A DNA stretch of 44,693 nt from a virus. The translations under genes and the position numbers were made by a program. The number at the start of each line of letters is the position of its first letter. Position 1 is the stretch's first letter. Positions 1-9,400 of this stretch are shown here, one piece after another. The notes under the pieces were generated by a model. That model had not been told where the DNA came from, did no database searches, and was given only the letters and a program-made list of their open reading frames with translations. Location of the stretch: positions 2,973 to 47,665 of the IMG/VR virus record IMGVR_UViG_3300000101_000028. One strand, 5' to 3'.

Positions 1-301
1 CCTCATTAAAGGTAAATGATTCTTGTACCGTAAGGTATTCTACCGCTGAGTCTAACGTTGAAAATGCATCCTGTAGAGAAGTACCAAGGTTACCCTTGAT
101 ACCTGACTTGGACACATAGAATACGTTATCGACTTTGTCGTCACCGACTTGTATGATATCGACTGACCCATTAACATCCCTCTTGATGAACATTTTGCCA
201 TCATGGGTGTTGATCGCAATTTCACCCAGTTGGATGTCTGCGATGCCGGGTCGTCTACCTTCGACGCCTGTTCTTTTCTGTAGTTGTCTAGTATTTGCCA
301 T
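1..301 (-). CDS. Tail fibre/adhesin protein, N-terminal part (cut by window edge)
   Basis: The frame opens with ATG at 301 (MANTRQLQKRTG) and stays open to base 1, so about 100 residues are visible and the C-terminus lies outside. Residues 20-45 carry the pattern LGEIAINTHDGKMFIKR, which matches the short N-terminal module of phage fibre proteins of the Mtd_N type (ELGLAINTxDGKLF...); this module usually anchors a trimeric fibre to its neighbour in the virion. The following segment (VFYVSKSGIKGNLGTSL, then FSTLDSAVEYL) resembles the start of a beta-helical fibre shaft. It is the last visible gene of the late structural operon and follows another fibre-like gene by 12 bases. The upstream 25 bases hold no strong Shine-Dalgarno sequence, only an AT-rich stretch. 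Role in host contact is inferred; the receptor-binding end is not in view. Confidence 0.8.
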   Translation of the reverse strand, partial: MANTRQLQKRTGVEGRRPGIADIQLGEIAINTHDGKMFIKRDVNGSVDIIQVGDDKVDNVFYVSKSGIKGNLGTSLQDAFSTLDSAVEYLTVQESFTFNE

Positions 302-313
302 AGTATCTATTTA

Positions 314-1156
314 TTAGAACACTCCACCATCGTTTGTGATTACGGATATTGCACCAACAGAATCGACCAAAAACTGATCAGAATCCAATTTAACAATACC
401 AGCGTTAATAAATGTTGCGAACTCGGCAAGCACAACCACTCTACCCAAAGAGTCAAGGGTGATGTCAATACCTTCTCCTCCCTGCAATACCTGAACTAGG
501 TTAGCAGCGAGATCTTGTTGATTAATACTAGCAACATTAAGAATACCGATGGTCGCGGAGTCCGCTGCCAAGAACTTGGTATCTGTAGTTCCACCTACGG
601 TTAAGTCACTGTCTATGTTGAGTTCGTTGATTGCCTTTGCAGAATCAACAATGAGGGCGGTATTTGGTGTATTGATACCGTGGACGTGTGTAAGAAGATC
701 AGTGAAGTACTTACCACCAATAACATCAATTCGAGATGCGAGTTCGGTCTGATCAGATCCTACACCAAAGTATAATCGATCACCACCATTACCCCCACCA
801 CCTGTAGATGGATCGGATAGGTATGAGTATGCAAGTTCGCCACCACGAAGACCTGTGGGTAGACCCGAATCACCGGATCTCCTTATTAGAATGTAACCAC
901 GATCAGAATCTCTGTTGAAAACCTTACCGTCTATCTGGTTAACACTGGACTGAGAGTTTCTTAATATCCCATCACTATCCGCAATGAGAATATCACCTTT
1001 TAGAATGTTGCTGGTTGTTATACCTACAACATCATTCAGGTTGACCGAGTTAGATACAAGGACGTTTTTAGTAGGAGTACCGACAACGATCTTTAAGACC
1101 TGTGCGTCATCTCCTACTACGACCTTATAATTTGATGATTTTCTTTGATCTGACAT
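314..1156 (-). CDS. Tail fibre-like virion protein, 280 aa
   Basis: Complete gene with an AGGA ribosome site eight bases before the ATG. Near residues 105-130 it has GGELAYSYL ... Gly-rich loop ... RLYFGVG, a pattern common in phage fibre and neck-appendage proteins where short beta strands wrap a trimer. The rest is rich in Asp, Ser, Val and Ile with repeated 'hydrophobic-DSD/DSA' stretches (for example ADSDG, VDSAKA, NIDSDL, AADSA, KLDSD), suggesting a beta-structured shaft. It lies between an Ig-like protein gene and the Mtd_N-type fibre gene, in the same orientation, so a role in the distal tail or fibre complex is likely. No enzyme motif is visible. The exact family is not recognised. 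Confidence 0.7.
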   Translation of the reverse strand: MSDQRKSSNYKVVVGDDAQVLKIVVGTPTKNVLVSNSVNLNDVVGITTSNILKGDILIADSDGILRNSQSSVNQIDGKVFNRDSDRGYILIRRSGDSGLPTGLRGGELAYSYLSDPSTGGGGNGGDRLYFGVGSDQTELASRIDVIGGKYFTDLLTHVHGINTPNTALIVDSAKAINELNIDSDLTVGGTTDTKFLAADSATIGILNVASINQQDLAANLVQVLQGGEGIDITLDSLGRVVVLAEFATFINAGIVKLDSDQFLVDSVGAISVITNDGGVF

Positions 1157-1165
1157 CTGTTATTC

Positions 1166-1516
1166 CTATGTAACTGCTGGATTAACAGAGATCAATCCCT
1201 GCAAGACTCGTTGAATAGTAGTACCGTCACTATCCGTTTGTGCAATTTCTACATCAAATACATAACGTTTTCTGTGGTTCAGTGCATCGGTCTGTGCATT
1301 TGTGAGAGACAGATTTACGATGCCGTCAGATGCGGGTGACGCAACTAACGCAGTGAAAGAAACTTTATCCGAGTCACTTACGTCATGACTAGTCGCAAGT
1401 TTACCTGCTGCTGAATAACCAGTCAGGTCTTTCTTCGAACCGTTTTTATTGACGAGATACAGGTCGATGGCGACATCAGTGCCTTGATCGATCGTAAGAT
1501 CTTCGTAGTAAGCCAT
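1166..1516 (-). CDS. Small virion protein with Ig-like/beta-sandwich character, 116 aa
   Basis: The start ATG at 1516 follows GGAAG by six bases. The sequence (opening MAYYEDLTIDQGTDVAI, then LTGYSAAGKLA, later RYVFDVEIAQTDSDG and VLQGLISVNPAVT) has the alternating strand pattern of small beta-sandwich proteins such as the BppU/Ig-like structural proteins of marine T4-like phages. A typical late promoter box (TATAAATA) sits 37 bases upstream, so it begins a transcript that covers this gene and the two fibre genes after it. Function is inferred as a structural or accessory fibre component; no catalytic residues are seen. Confidence 0.7.
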   Translation of the reverse strand: MAYYEDLTIDQGTDVAIDLYLVNKNGSKKDLTGYSAAGKLATSHDVSDSDKVSFTALVASPASDGIVNLSLTNAQTDALNHRKRYVFDVEIAQTDSDGTTIQRVLQGLISVNPAVT

Positions 1517-1553
1517 ATAGAACTTCCAAGTATAAAGTGGTTTGTATATGGTT

Positions 1554-1561
1554 TATTTATA
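1554..1561 (-). promoter_or_regulatory. T4-type late promoter -10 box TATAAATA
   Basis: On the minus strand this reads TATAAATA exactly, the late promoter consensus of T4-superfamily phages, which has no -35 element. It lies in the short gap after the oxygenase-like gene and leaves a leader of about 30 bases before the ATG at 1516. Confidence 0.7.
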
Positions 1562-1565
1562 CGTT

Positions 1566-2246
1566 TCAATCTTCACGGATGTCTTCAATAACCCATTCTT
1601 GTATGCCGGAAGACATTTCTGAACGATCCATGATAAACGCAATAGTCATCCTTAAACCACTACCACCATTTCTTGCAGTGTGATATACTACTTTATCGAA
1701 ACCGTCTGAGTAAGAACCAAAATATCCTGCCTTACATTGCCACCCCTTTACGTCTGGTATTGTCACCATTTCTTTCTTGACAGGATCGTAATGTTTCCAC
1801 CAACCATCTCCTGTCTCTGAGTAGGTAAAGATAAAGTTATATGCAGACGCATTCGCATTGTTGTGCCATGAGATATATCCGTTGGGTGGATATATACTGA
1901 ACAATGCGTTCTTCTTGAGGTTTAGTTGAGTCTGAATCTTTTCATAAAAGTTGTTGATTTTAACACCAACTTCCTCTGCAACTTCCTGTGCATTAGGAAC
2001 AAAGTTCATGCCATTGTGACCAAAAGAGTGTGAGACAATCGCTTCCGGAAACCCGCCATGACTTGTTCCGTCTAGACGTACCTTATCAAAATATTCTCTA
2101 CCAGTAAAGTAGTCAGCATCCTGTGCGGAAGTTTGACTTTTACAACTGGCGTCGACCGACTTATAGTTGTCATCCTTCAAGAACCATAGGGTCTCATTAA
2201 GGATGTCCTTCGCAAAGTCATTGAGGGGTATGTCCTTCATTATCAT
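1566..2246 (-). CDS. 2-oxoglutarate/Fe(II) oxygenase-like protein, 226 aa
   Basis: The C-terminal half resembles the double-stranded beta-helix core of 2OG-Fe(II) dioxygenases found in marine T4-like phages. It shows a first strand with WHNN (His128, Asn130), then YNFIFTYS, a strand ending GWQCKAGYFGS, a second histidine in VVYHTA (His189) and an arginine in LRMTIAF (Arg199). These would be the metal and 2-oxoglutarate ligands (HxD...H...R in the classic family), but the usual aspartate is an asparagine here. The start ATG at 2246 follows AGGAAG and overlaps the stop of the glycosyltransferase gene (ATGA-type coupling). Family assignment is by motif layout and is moderate; the protein could be a non-catalytic or altered-activity member. 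Confidence 0.6.
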   Translation of the reverse strand: MIMKDIPLNDFAKDILNETLWFLKDDNYKSVDASCKSQTSAQDADYFTGREYFDKVRLDGTSHGGFPEAIVSHSFGHNGMNFVPNAQEVAEEVGVKINNFYEKIQTQLNLKKNALFSIYPPNGYISWHNNANASAYNFIFTYSETGDGWWKHYDPVKKEMVTIPDVKGWQCKAGYFGSYSDGFDKVVYHTARNGGSGLRMTIAFIMDRSEMSSGIQEWVIEDIRED

Positions 2247-3013
2247 CGATACACTTCCTGTTTAGCGGTTGCGCTTGAGTAATGTCGAATCACAACGGGT
2301 TCTTTATTATGGTTCAACTCTGCTTTATATTTAGAGTAGTAGTTCCAACGTGCATCGTCTTCCATGATGCCTACACTCAAATCATTACAGAATCTTTCGT
2401 CTTTATTGACCAACCACCAAAGAGAGAATTGATCCCAACGTTTAAATGATGCGGGATAGTTTTCTAGATCTTCAGTGCCGTCTGCTTTCTTTGGCCACCA
2501 TTTACCCGCATACTGTAATACGGTTAGGTCAAACCATGCTTGCATAAACTCGCGTACAAGAGGTTTCCTCATATCATACAGACAGACTCCACCACACAAA
2601 TCGAATCCTGCTTTCTCTCCATTGGGTTTAGTTGCGCCCGGAAAGAATACTTCTGCATAACAATAGTGACGAGACTTCGGGAGTCCTGTGAACAATACAT
2701 CATGTCCATTGAACAGATCAAACACCTTTGCGATATCTTCGTGTTCACACTCAGTGTCTGCGTCAATATAGAATGTCAGGTCATAGGGTGACTGTGCCAT
2801 TCCTCGAATCTTTGCACGTTTATGATTATCACATAGGATAATGTCATCTGCAATAGATCTACCATAGTCATCAAGAAGATGTTCTTCGGTGACAAGACAA
2901 AACTTTGCGTCCGGATAGAAGTCTCTTACAGACTCTATAAGGTTACATGCAGAGTTATAGAAAAACTTAGTCCTTGATGCTACTACTAAATATCCTTTAC
3001 TCGGTTCCGTCAT
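2243..3013 (-). CDS. GT-A fold glycosyltransferase-like protein, 256 aa
   Basis: The pattern is that of a nucleotide-diphospho-sugar transferase of GT8-like type: an N-terminal beta-alpha unit (GYLVVASRTKFFYNSACNLI), a region DIILCDNHKRAKI, then FYIDADTEC with the DxD metal/nucleotide-sugar motif at residues 84-86, followed by FDLCGGVCLYD (acceptor-side loop) and RWDQFSLWWLV with a conserved aspartate. No signal peptide or membrane segment is seen, so it would act in the host cytoplasm during virion assembly. I chose ATG 3013 because GGGAG lies nine bases before it; a TTG at 3019 is also in frame but too close to that site. It overlaps the upstream coiled-coil gene by 17 bases. The substrate is unknown; the position after the giant repeat gene suggests a virion protein as acceptor (inference). 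Confidence 0.75.
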   Translation of the reverse strand: MTEPSKGYLVVASRTKFFYNSACNLIESVRDFYPDAKFCLVTEEHLLDDYGRSIADDIILCDNHKRAKIRGMAQSPYDLTFYIDADTECEHEDIAKVFDLFNGHDVLFTGLPKSRHYCYAEVFFPGATKPNGEKAGFDLCGGVCLYDMRKPLVREFMQAWFDLTVLQYAGKWWPKKADGTEDLENYPASFKRWDQFSLWWLVNKDERFCNDLSVGIMEDDARWNYYSKYKAELNHNKEPVVIRHYSSATAKQEVYR

Positions 3014-3464
3014 GACCAAATGCTCCCACTTCTAAACCAATTATCAATGCTGCATATGCATTCATTTCAACTTCATTCTGAGAACGTCTGAGTTTGGTTC
3101 GGAGCGGTTTGTTTTTACTATCACGAATCTCTGGGATCTCAAACGCTTGAAGTTTCATGTGGAATAACTTCTCCAACATTGCAGTCTTCTTCGCATTCTC
3201 TTGTTTGATCTTCCTAGTTTTAACTTCCATGTCTTTGCGTTTACGTCTTTCGTCCGTATTCGCATCAATCTTTTCTTGTCCTATAAGGGACACCACTTCT
3301 TTGTATTGTGGACAAAGTGAACGGTCTTGCAAAGTTCGAGAAAAAGTAGAGACTTCTTTTCGTCTTCCACCACCATCTAACTTGTGCATCCTTATGCATT
3401 TGACGACAGACCGATCATCGATACCGTCCTCCCAATATGCATTATCTTGTATTTCATATTCCAT
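2997..3464 (-). CDS. Unknown coiled-coil protein, 155 aa
   Basis: I do not recognise this protein. It opens with an acidic stretch (MEYEIQDNAYWEDGID), and its centre (residues about 65-110) is a highly charged, helix-prone segment rich in Lys, Arg, Glu and Gln that should form a coiled coil. The C-terminus is more hydrophobic (AYAALIIGLEVGAFG). There is no signal peptide. It starts two bases after the stop of the giant repeat gene and overlaps the glycosyltransferase gene, so all three are probably translated from one message. A chaperone or assembly role for the preceding giant protein would fit the position, as small proteins after long fibre genes often are fibre chaperones, but nothing in the sequence proves this. 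Confidence 0.75.
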   Translation of the reverse strand: MEYEIQDNAYWEDGIDDRSVVKCIRMHKLDGGGRRKEVSTFSRTLQDRSLCPQYKEVVSLIGQEKIDANTDERRKRKDMEVKTRKIKQENAKKTAMLEKLFHMKLQAFEIPEIRDSKNKPLRTKLRRSQNEVEMNAYAALIIGLEVGAFGHDGTE

Positions 3465-3465
3465 C

Positions 3466-6400
3466 TTAATCTACCCTCACGTATAAAGTATATGTTTCAA
3501 TAACAGCAGGTGAACCAAGTAGTTCTCCTCCCGCACCATAAGTTGACTCACCTATATATGTCCCTGCGTAATTTTCTTCTGAAGATTCACCTTCAAACGC
3601 ATTTACAAACTCACCTGCGAACGCACCTGCTTGGAAGGTTGAACTATACTCTCCAGAGAATCCTGCTACTTCATCCCCAGAGTACTCACCAACATAGATC
3701 TGTGTATACGAGACTCCGAGGAACTCTTCTTCCACAGGGCCTTCATATTGATCATAGGTGTTTGAGAAGTCAGATTCATATCCACCTTCAAACTCACCTT
3801 CCAAGAAATTGGACACATATGCAAGTGTAAATGCGCTCCCTTCGTAACTTGCAGAATACTGACCATCGTAGTTCGTGGAGAAGTCTGGTACATAGTCACC
3901 ACTGTAATCCCCCGTGAAATCCTGTTCATATACTGATTGATAATCAGATCCATAGTCAGTGTTATAATCACCCGAATAATCACCAGAGTAATCTCCGGTA
4001 AAGTTACCTTCATAATCCGAAGAGTATTCAGTTGCATAGGGAGAGATAAAGTCTCCGGTATATGCAGAACCGTAATCACCCTCAAATGTAGAGGTGTATT
4101 CAGTATTAAAGTTACCTGTGTATATATCTTCGTAGTTAGACTCGTATACTGTCTCGTAGTTTGTGGTATAGAGTTCTTCTACTTCACCAGTATAATCACC
4201 AGTGTATGGTTCGATATCAATACGTCCATACTCACCGGTATAGTCTTCTAAGACATTGCGATCATACTCACCAGTGAAGATCTCTTGAATTATTGCCTGA
4301 TATTCGCCAGTGTAGTTTTCAATGACACCACCAGAGTAATCTCCAGTATAAGTGTCAGGGTCTTCACGAGTATATTCTCCACTATAGTCTTCTGGGATAT
4401 CACCTTCATAATCTCCCGTATAGTTTTCTGCAATCTCACCAGTATAATCTCCGGTGTAGTTCTCAAGAATTACTCGACCATAGTCACCAATATATATCTC
4501 TTCGGCTTCACCTGTATAATCACCTGTGTAAGTTACTGGAGTTTCGCGACCATATTCACCGGTGTAAGTTTCTGGAACTTCTCCTTGATAATCACCAATG
4601 TACAATTCAGCGATCTCACTACCATAGTCACCAGTGTATGTTTCCAAAACAACACGATCATAATTACCTTCATAATTCTCTTCTATTTCACCAGTATAAT
4701 CTCCGGTGTATGTTTCAGAAACATCTCCAGTAAAGTCTCCAGTGTATGTTTCTAACTCAACACCTGCATATTCACCTGCATATGCTTCTGCAACTTCGCC
4801 AGTATAGTCTCCGATGTAGTTCTCAATCTGAGTCCGAATGTAATCTCCGGTGTACGTTTCTAACGCACCACCTTCATAGTCACCCGTGTATTGACTTATA
4901 TCTGTTCTTTCATAATTACCGGTATATGAATCTTCTTGATCTCTCTCGTAACCACCTGTGTACTCTTCAACAGATTCTCTTTCATAGTCACCGGTAAAGG
5001 TGGTTTCAGTGATACGACCATATTCACCAGTGTACTCAGTGGGATCTGAACGTTCATAGTTGCCTTCATACAAGTCTGTTTGAGTACGTTCATAGTTACC
5101 GGTATAGACATCTGGGTCTGCACGTTCATAATCACCTGTGTAATTCTCTTCAACTGCACGGCCATATTCACCAGTATAGGTATCTGGATCTTCGCGAGTG
5201 TAATCTCCAGAGAACTCATCGGTTTGATCTCTTTCGTAATCACCGGTGTATGTAACTAGATCATCACGTACATAGTTTCCAACATAGTTTTCGGGATCAA
5301 TACGACCATAGTCACCAGTGTACGAATCTGTCTGAACACGTTCATAGTCTCCAGTGAACCCATCCGTTTGAACACGTTCATAGTCTCCAGTGAACGAAGT
5401 CGACTCAACACGAATATAGTTACCAGTGTAGTCCTCTACAATGACACCTTCATAATCACCGGTGTATGTTTCGATAACATCACCAGCATAATCACCAGAA
5501 TAGTCCTCTAAAGGTTCACCGGTATAGTCTCCAGTATAATTCTCGGAAACACCACCAGAGTAATCCCCAGTGTAGTTCTCTGTGGGTACACCAGTGTAAT
5601 CACCAGAATAGTTCTCTAGAGGTTCGCCTGTATAGTCTCCAGTGTATGGTTCTGCGGGTATACCAGTGTAATCACCGGTGTAGTTCTCCGCAGCACCACC
5701 TTGATAATCACCAGTGTATTGTTCTACTTGAGTTCTTTCGTAGTTACCGGTGTAGGTGTCAACTTGAGTTCTCTCGTAGTTACCTGCGTACGGTTCAACG
5801 ATAACACCAGTATAATCACCAGTGTAAGTTTCTAGTTGGATACGACCATAGTCACCAGAGTAAGTCTCTTGTATATCACCTTGATAATCACCGGTATATG
5901 TTTCAACTTGAGTTCTTTCGTAGTTACCTGTATAGTTCTCAACAACCACACCAGTATAGTTACCTGTGTAAGTCTCAAGATCAATACGTCCATAATCTCC
6001 AGTGTAGTCCTCTAAAGCATCACCTTGGTAATCTCCAGAGAAGACAACTGTTTGATTCCTCTCATAGTTACCCGTGTAATCAGACAGGTAAGTGGTAACA
6101 TAACTACCTACGTAAGAACCCGCATAAGATGCTTCATAGTCACCGGTAAACGCATCTGTTTGAGTACGTTCGTAATTACCGGAGTAAGTCTCACCCGCAA
6201 CACGAGCATAGTCTCCAGTGAAGTTGTCTGTTTGATCCCTCTCGTAATCTCCCGTGTATGTGTCTGTTTGAACACGGGTATAGTTACCGGAATAGTTATC
6301 AGTTTGAATACGTACATAGTTACCAGTGTAAGTATCGATTTGTTCTCTTTCGTAGTTACCGGTGTAGGTTTCTACCTGAGTTCTTTCGTAGTCACCCGAG

Positions 6401-9400
6401 AAGGTTTCTCCGGAGTCACGTGTATAACTACCGGTAAAGGTTTCAGTATTATCGCGAGTATAGTTACCGGTATAAACATTGGTCTGGTCACGTTCATAGT
6501 TACCAACGTAATTTTCTGATGCAATACGAGTATAGTTACCAGTATACTGCTGCCCGTCAACACGAGTATAGTTACCAGTGTAGTTCTCGCCAGGCGCACC
6601 AGTGTAATCACCAGAGTAATTTTCTATTGGAGCACCAGTATATTCACCAGTATAGTTCTCGGCAGGAGAACCAGTATAATCACCGGTGTACGTTTCTAGT
6701 GCGTCCGCAGTGTAGTTACCAGTATAATTCTCTGCTTGTGTACGTGCATATGAACCTACATAGTTCTCTGCTTGAATACGTGTGTAGTTACCCACATAAT
6801 TCTGTGCTTGAGTACGTGTGTAGTTACCCACATAGTTTTCAACTTGTGTCCTTTCGTAGTCACCAGTGAAGGCTTGTTCTTGGGTTCGTTCGTAGTTACC
6901 AGTATAAGCCTCTGATTGAATACGAGTATAGTTACCAGTATAGGTTTGAATCTGATTTCGTACATAACTACCGGTATAAGCTTCTTGAACGTCACCCGCA
7001 TAATCACCAGAATAAGCGTCCGCCTGACTACGTTCGTAACCACCAGTATAAGTTTCTTGAACTGCACCTTGGTAGTCACCAGCAAACTGAACACTAACAG
7101 TACCGGCATAATTACCAACGTACGCCTCATCTACTGCACCAGTGTAATCACCAGTAAAGTTTTCTGCAACCACACCTTGATATGTTCCGGTATAGGGTTG
7201 TATTTGTGTACGTGCATATGAACCCACATAGTTCTCAGCAGGGGCACCAGTATAGTTACCAATATAGGTTTCTATTTGTTCTCTTGTGTAGTTACCAGTA
7301 TATGTTTCTTGTGAAGCACGTACGTAATTACCTGAGTATGTGTCACCCTGAGTTCTTTCGTAGTTACCAGTGAAGGATTCTTCTTGAGTACGTTCGTAGT
7401 TACCCGAGTAGGTCTCTTGTGAATCACGGGTGTAGTTACCAGTATAGGTTTCACCTACAACACCAACATATGAACCCGTATAACCCTGTTGAGCAGCACG
7501 TTCATAACCACCAGTATAAGGTTCGGCAGGAGAACCAGCATAATCACCGGTGAAACTGGTTACTTGGTCACGTGCATAGTTACCGGTATAAGTTTCTTGA
7601 ACATCACCACCATAGGTACCGGTATATGGGTCGGCTTGGTCTCTCGTGTAATTACCAACATAGTTTTCTATTTGTGTACGTGCATATGATCCAACATAGT
7701 TTTCTGCGGGAGCACCTGCATAGTTACCAGCATAAGTGTCGATCTGAGTACGATCATATGACCCAACATAGTTCTCAGCAGGAGCACCAGTATAGTTACC
7801 AGTATATGGTTGTAATTGTACACGTGCATAGTTGCCGGTGTAGGTTTCTTGAGCAGAACGTGAGTAACTACCAGTGTAAGACTGTTGTGCATCACGAACA
7901 TAACTACCAACATAATTCTGTACTTGGTCACGTGCATATGAACCCACATAGTTCTCAGCAGGAGCACCAGTGTAGTTACCAGTGTAGTTCTCGCCAGGAT
8001 TACCAGCGTAATCACCTGTGTATGTTTCAAGAGGAACACCAGCATAGTTACCGGTATATGCTTGACTTTGGGTGCGAGAGTAACTACCAACATAATTCTC
8101 TGCTTGATTACGTGCATAGTTACCAGTGTACGTTTCTTGAACATCACCAGCATATGAACCAACATAGTTTTCAACTTGTGTACGTGCATAGTTACCAGTG
8201 TACGTTTCTTGAACATCACCACCGTAGGTACCGGTGTATGCAGCAGCTTGATCACGAGCGTAATTACCAGTATAGGTTTCACTTACAGTACCCGCATAGT
8301 TACCGCCGTATGCAGCGGCGTCATCACGAACATAGTCACCGATGAAGGGCTCTTCACTGACACGTGCGTAATCACCTATGAAACTGCCTGCATAGGTACC
8401 AGCATAAATACCTACGTAACTTGCGCCGGCACTGTTGTAAGTTGTCTCAGTGCCTGAAACGAAATTGGCAAGGTAAGTACCACCTCCACCAGTGTAAGAA
8501 GAACCAAAACTAGCATTATTCGCAGTTATCCAATAAGAAACAAAACCACCAGCGAAACCCACAAAACTACCACGAGTGAATTGTTGTCCACTAATCGTCA
8601 CGGTTGTAGTCGAGAAACTACCAGTTGCAGTACCCCAAAGACCATTTGGCCAATAGATGAAGATATTGTTAGGCCCACCCGCAGCATATACTTTCCACTC
8701 TTTCTGAAATGACACAGATGAGGGGCCATCGTTTCCAAGATAGTTAGGGCCATTGTATGGCAATGCACTACCGACAAAGTTTCCGGTATATGTGATAGCT
8801 GGGCCAACGTAAAAGTTTGAACCGCCACCACCACCAATATAACTACCGGTATAGTTTACATTACTTGAACCAATGTATAACTCTGGTTCACCTGGCCCTC
8901 CGGGCAGATCCCCTTCAAACATGCCGGTAGTGATCCCTTGATAAGTGCCTTGATAGGTAGTACCACCACTACCACCACTTTCGTATCCGCCAGCACCCAC
9001 AAAACCACCTGCGGGGGTGCTATTTCCGACAGCAAGGTACCCACCGACATAACTACCGGTATATGCTTCACCACTTACCCCGCCATAACTACCGGTATAT
9101 GCTTCACCTGAAACACCAGTATAGTTACCCGTAAATGGTGTTACTTGCGTACGTGCATATCCACCTACATAGTTCTCAGCAGGAGCACCAGTGTAGTTAC
9201 CGGTATATGCTTGACCCTGTGCACGAGTATAAGAACCTACATAGTTCTCGCCAGGATTACCTGCATAGTTACCACTATAGGTTTCTTGGGCAGAACGTGA
9301 GTAACTACCAACGTAGTTCTCGGCAGGAGAACCTGCATAGTTACCTGTATAGGTCTCTTGAACTGCACCAGCATATCCTCCGGTATATGGTTGTAATGCA

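Noticed and set aside
308-315. AATAAATA on the minus strand before the first fibre gene as a late promoter
   Set aside because: Only six bases separate it from the ATG, too few for a transcript start and ribosome site.
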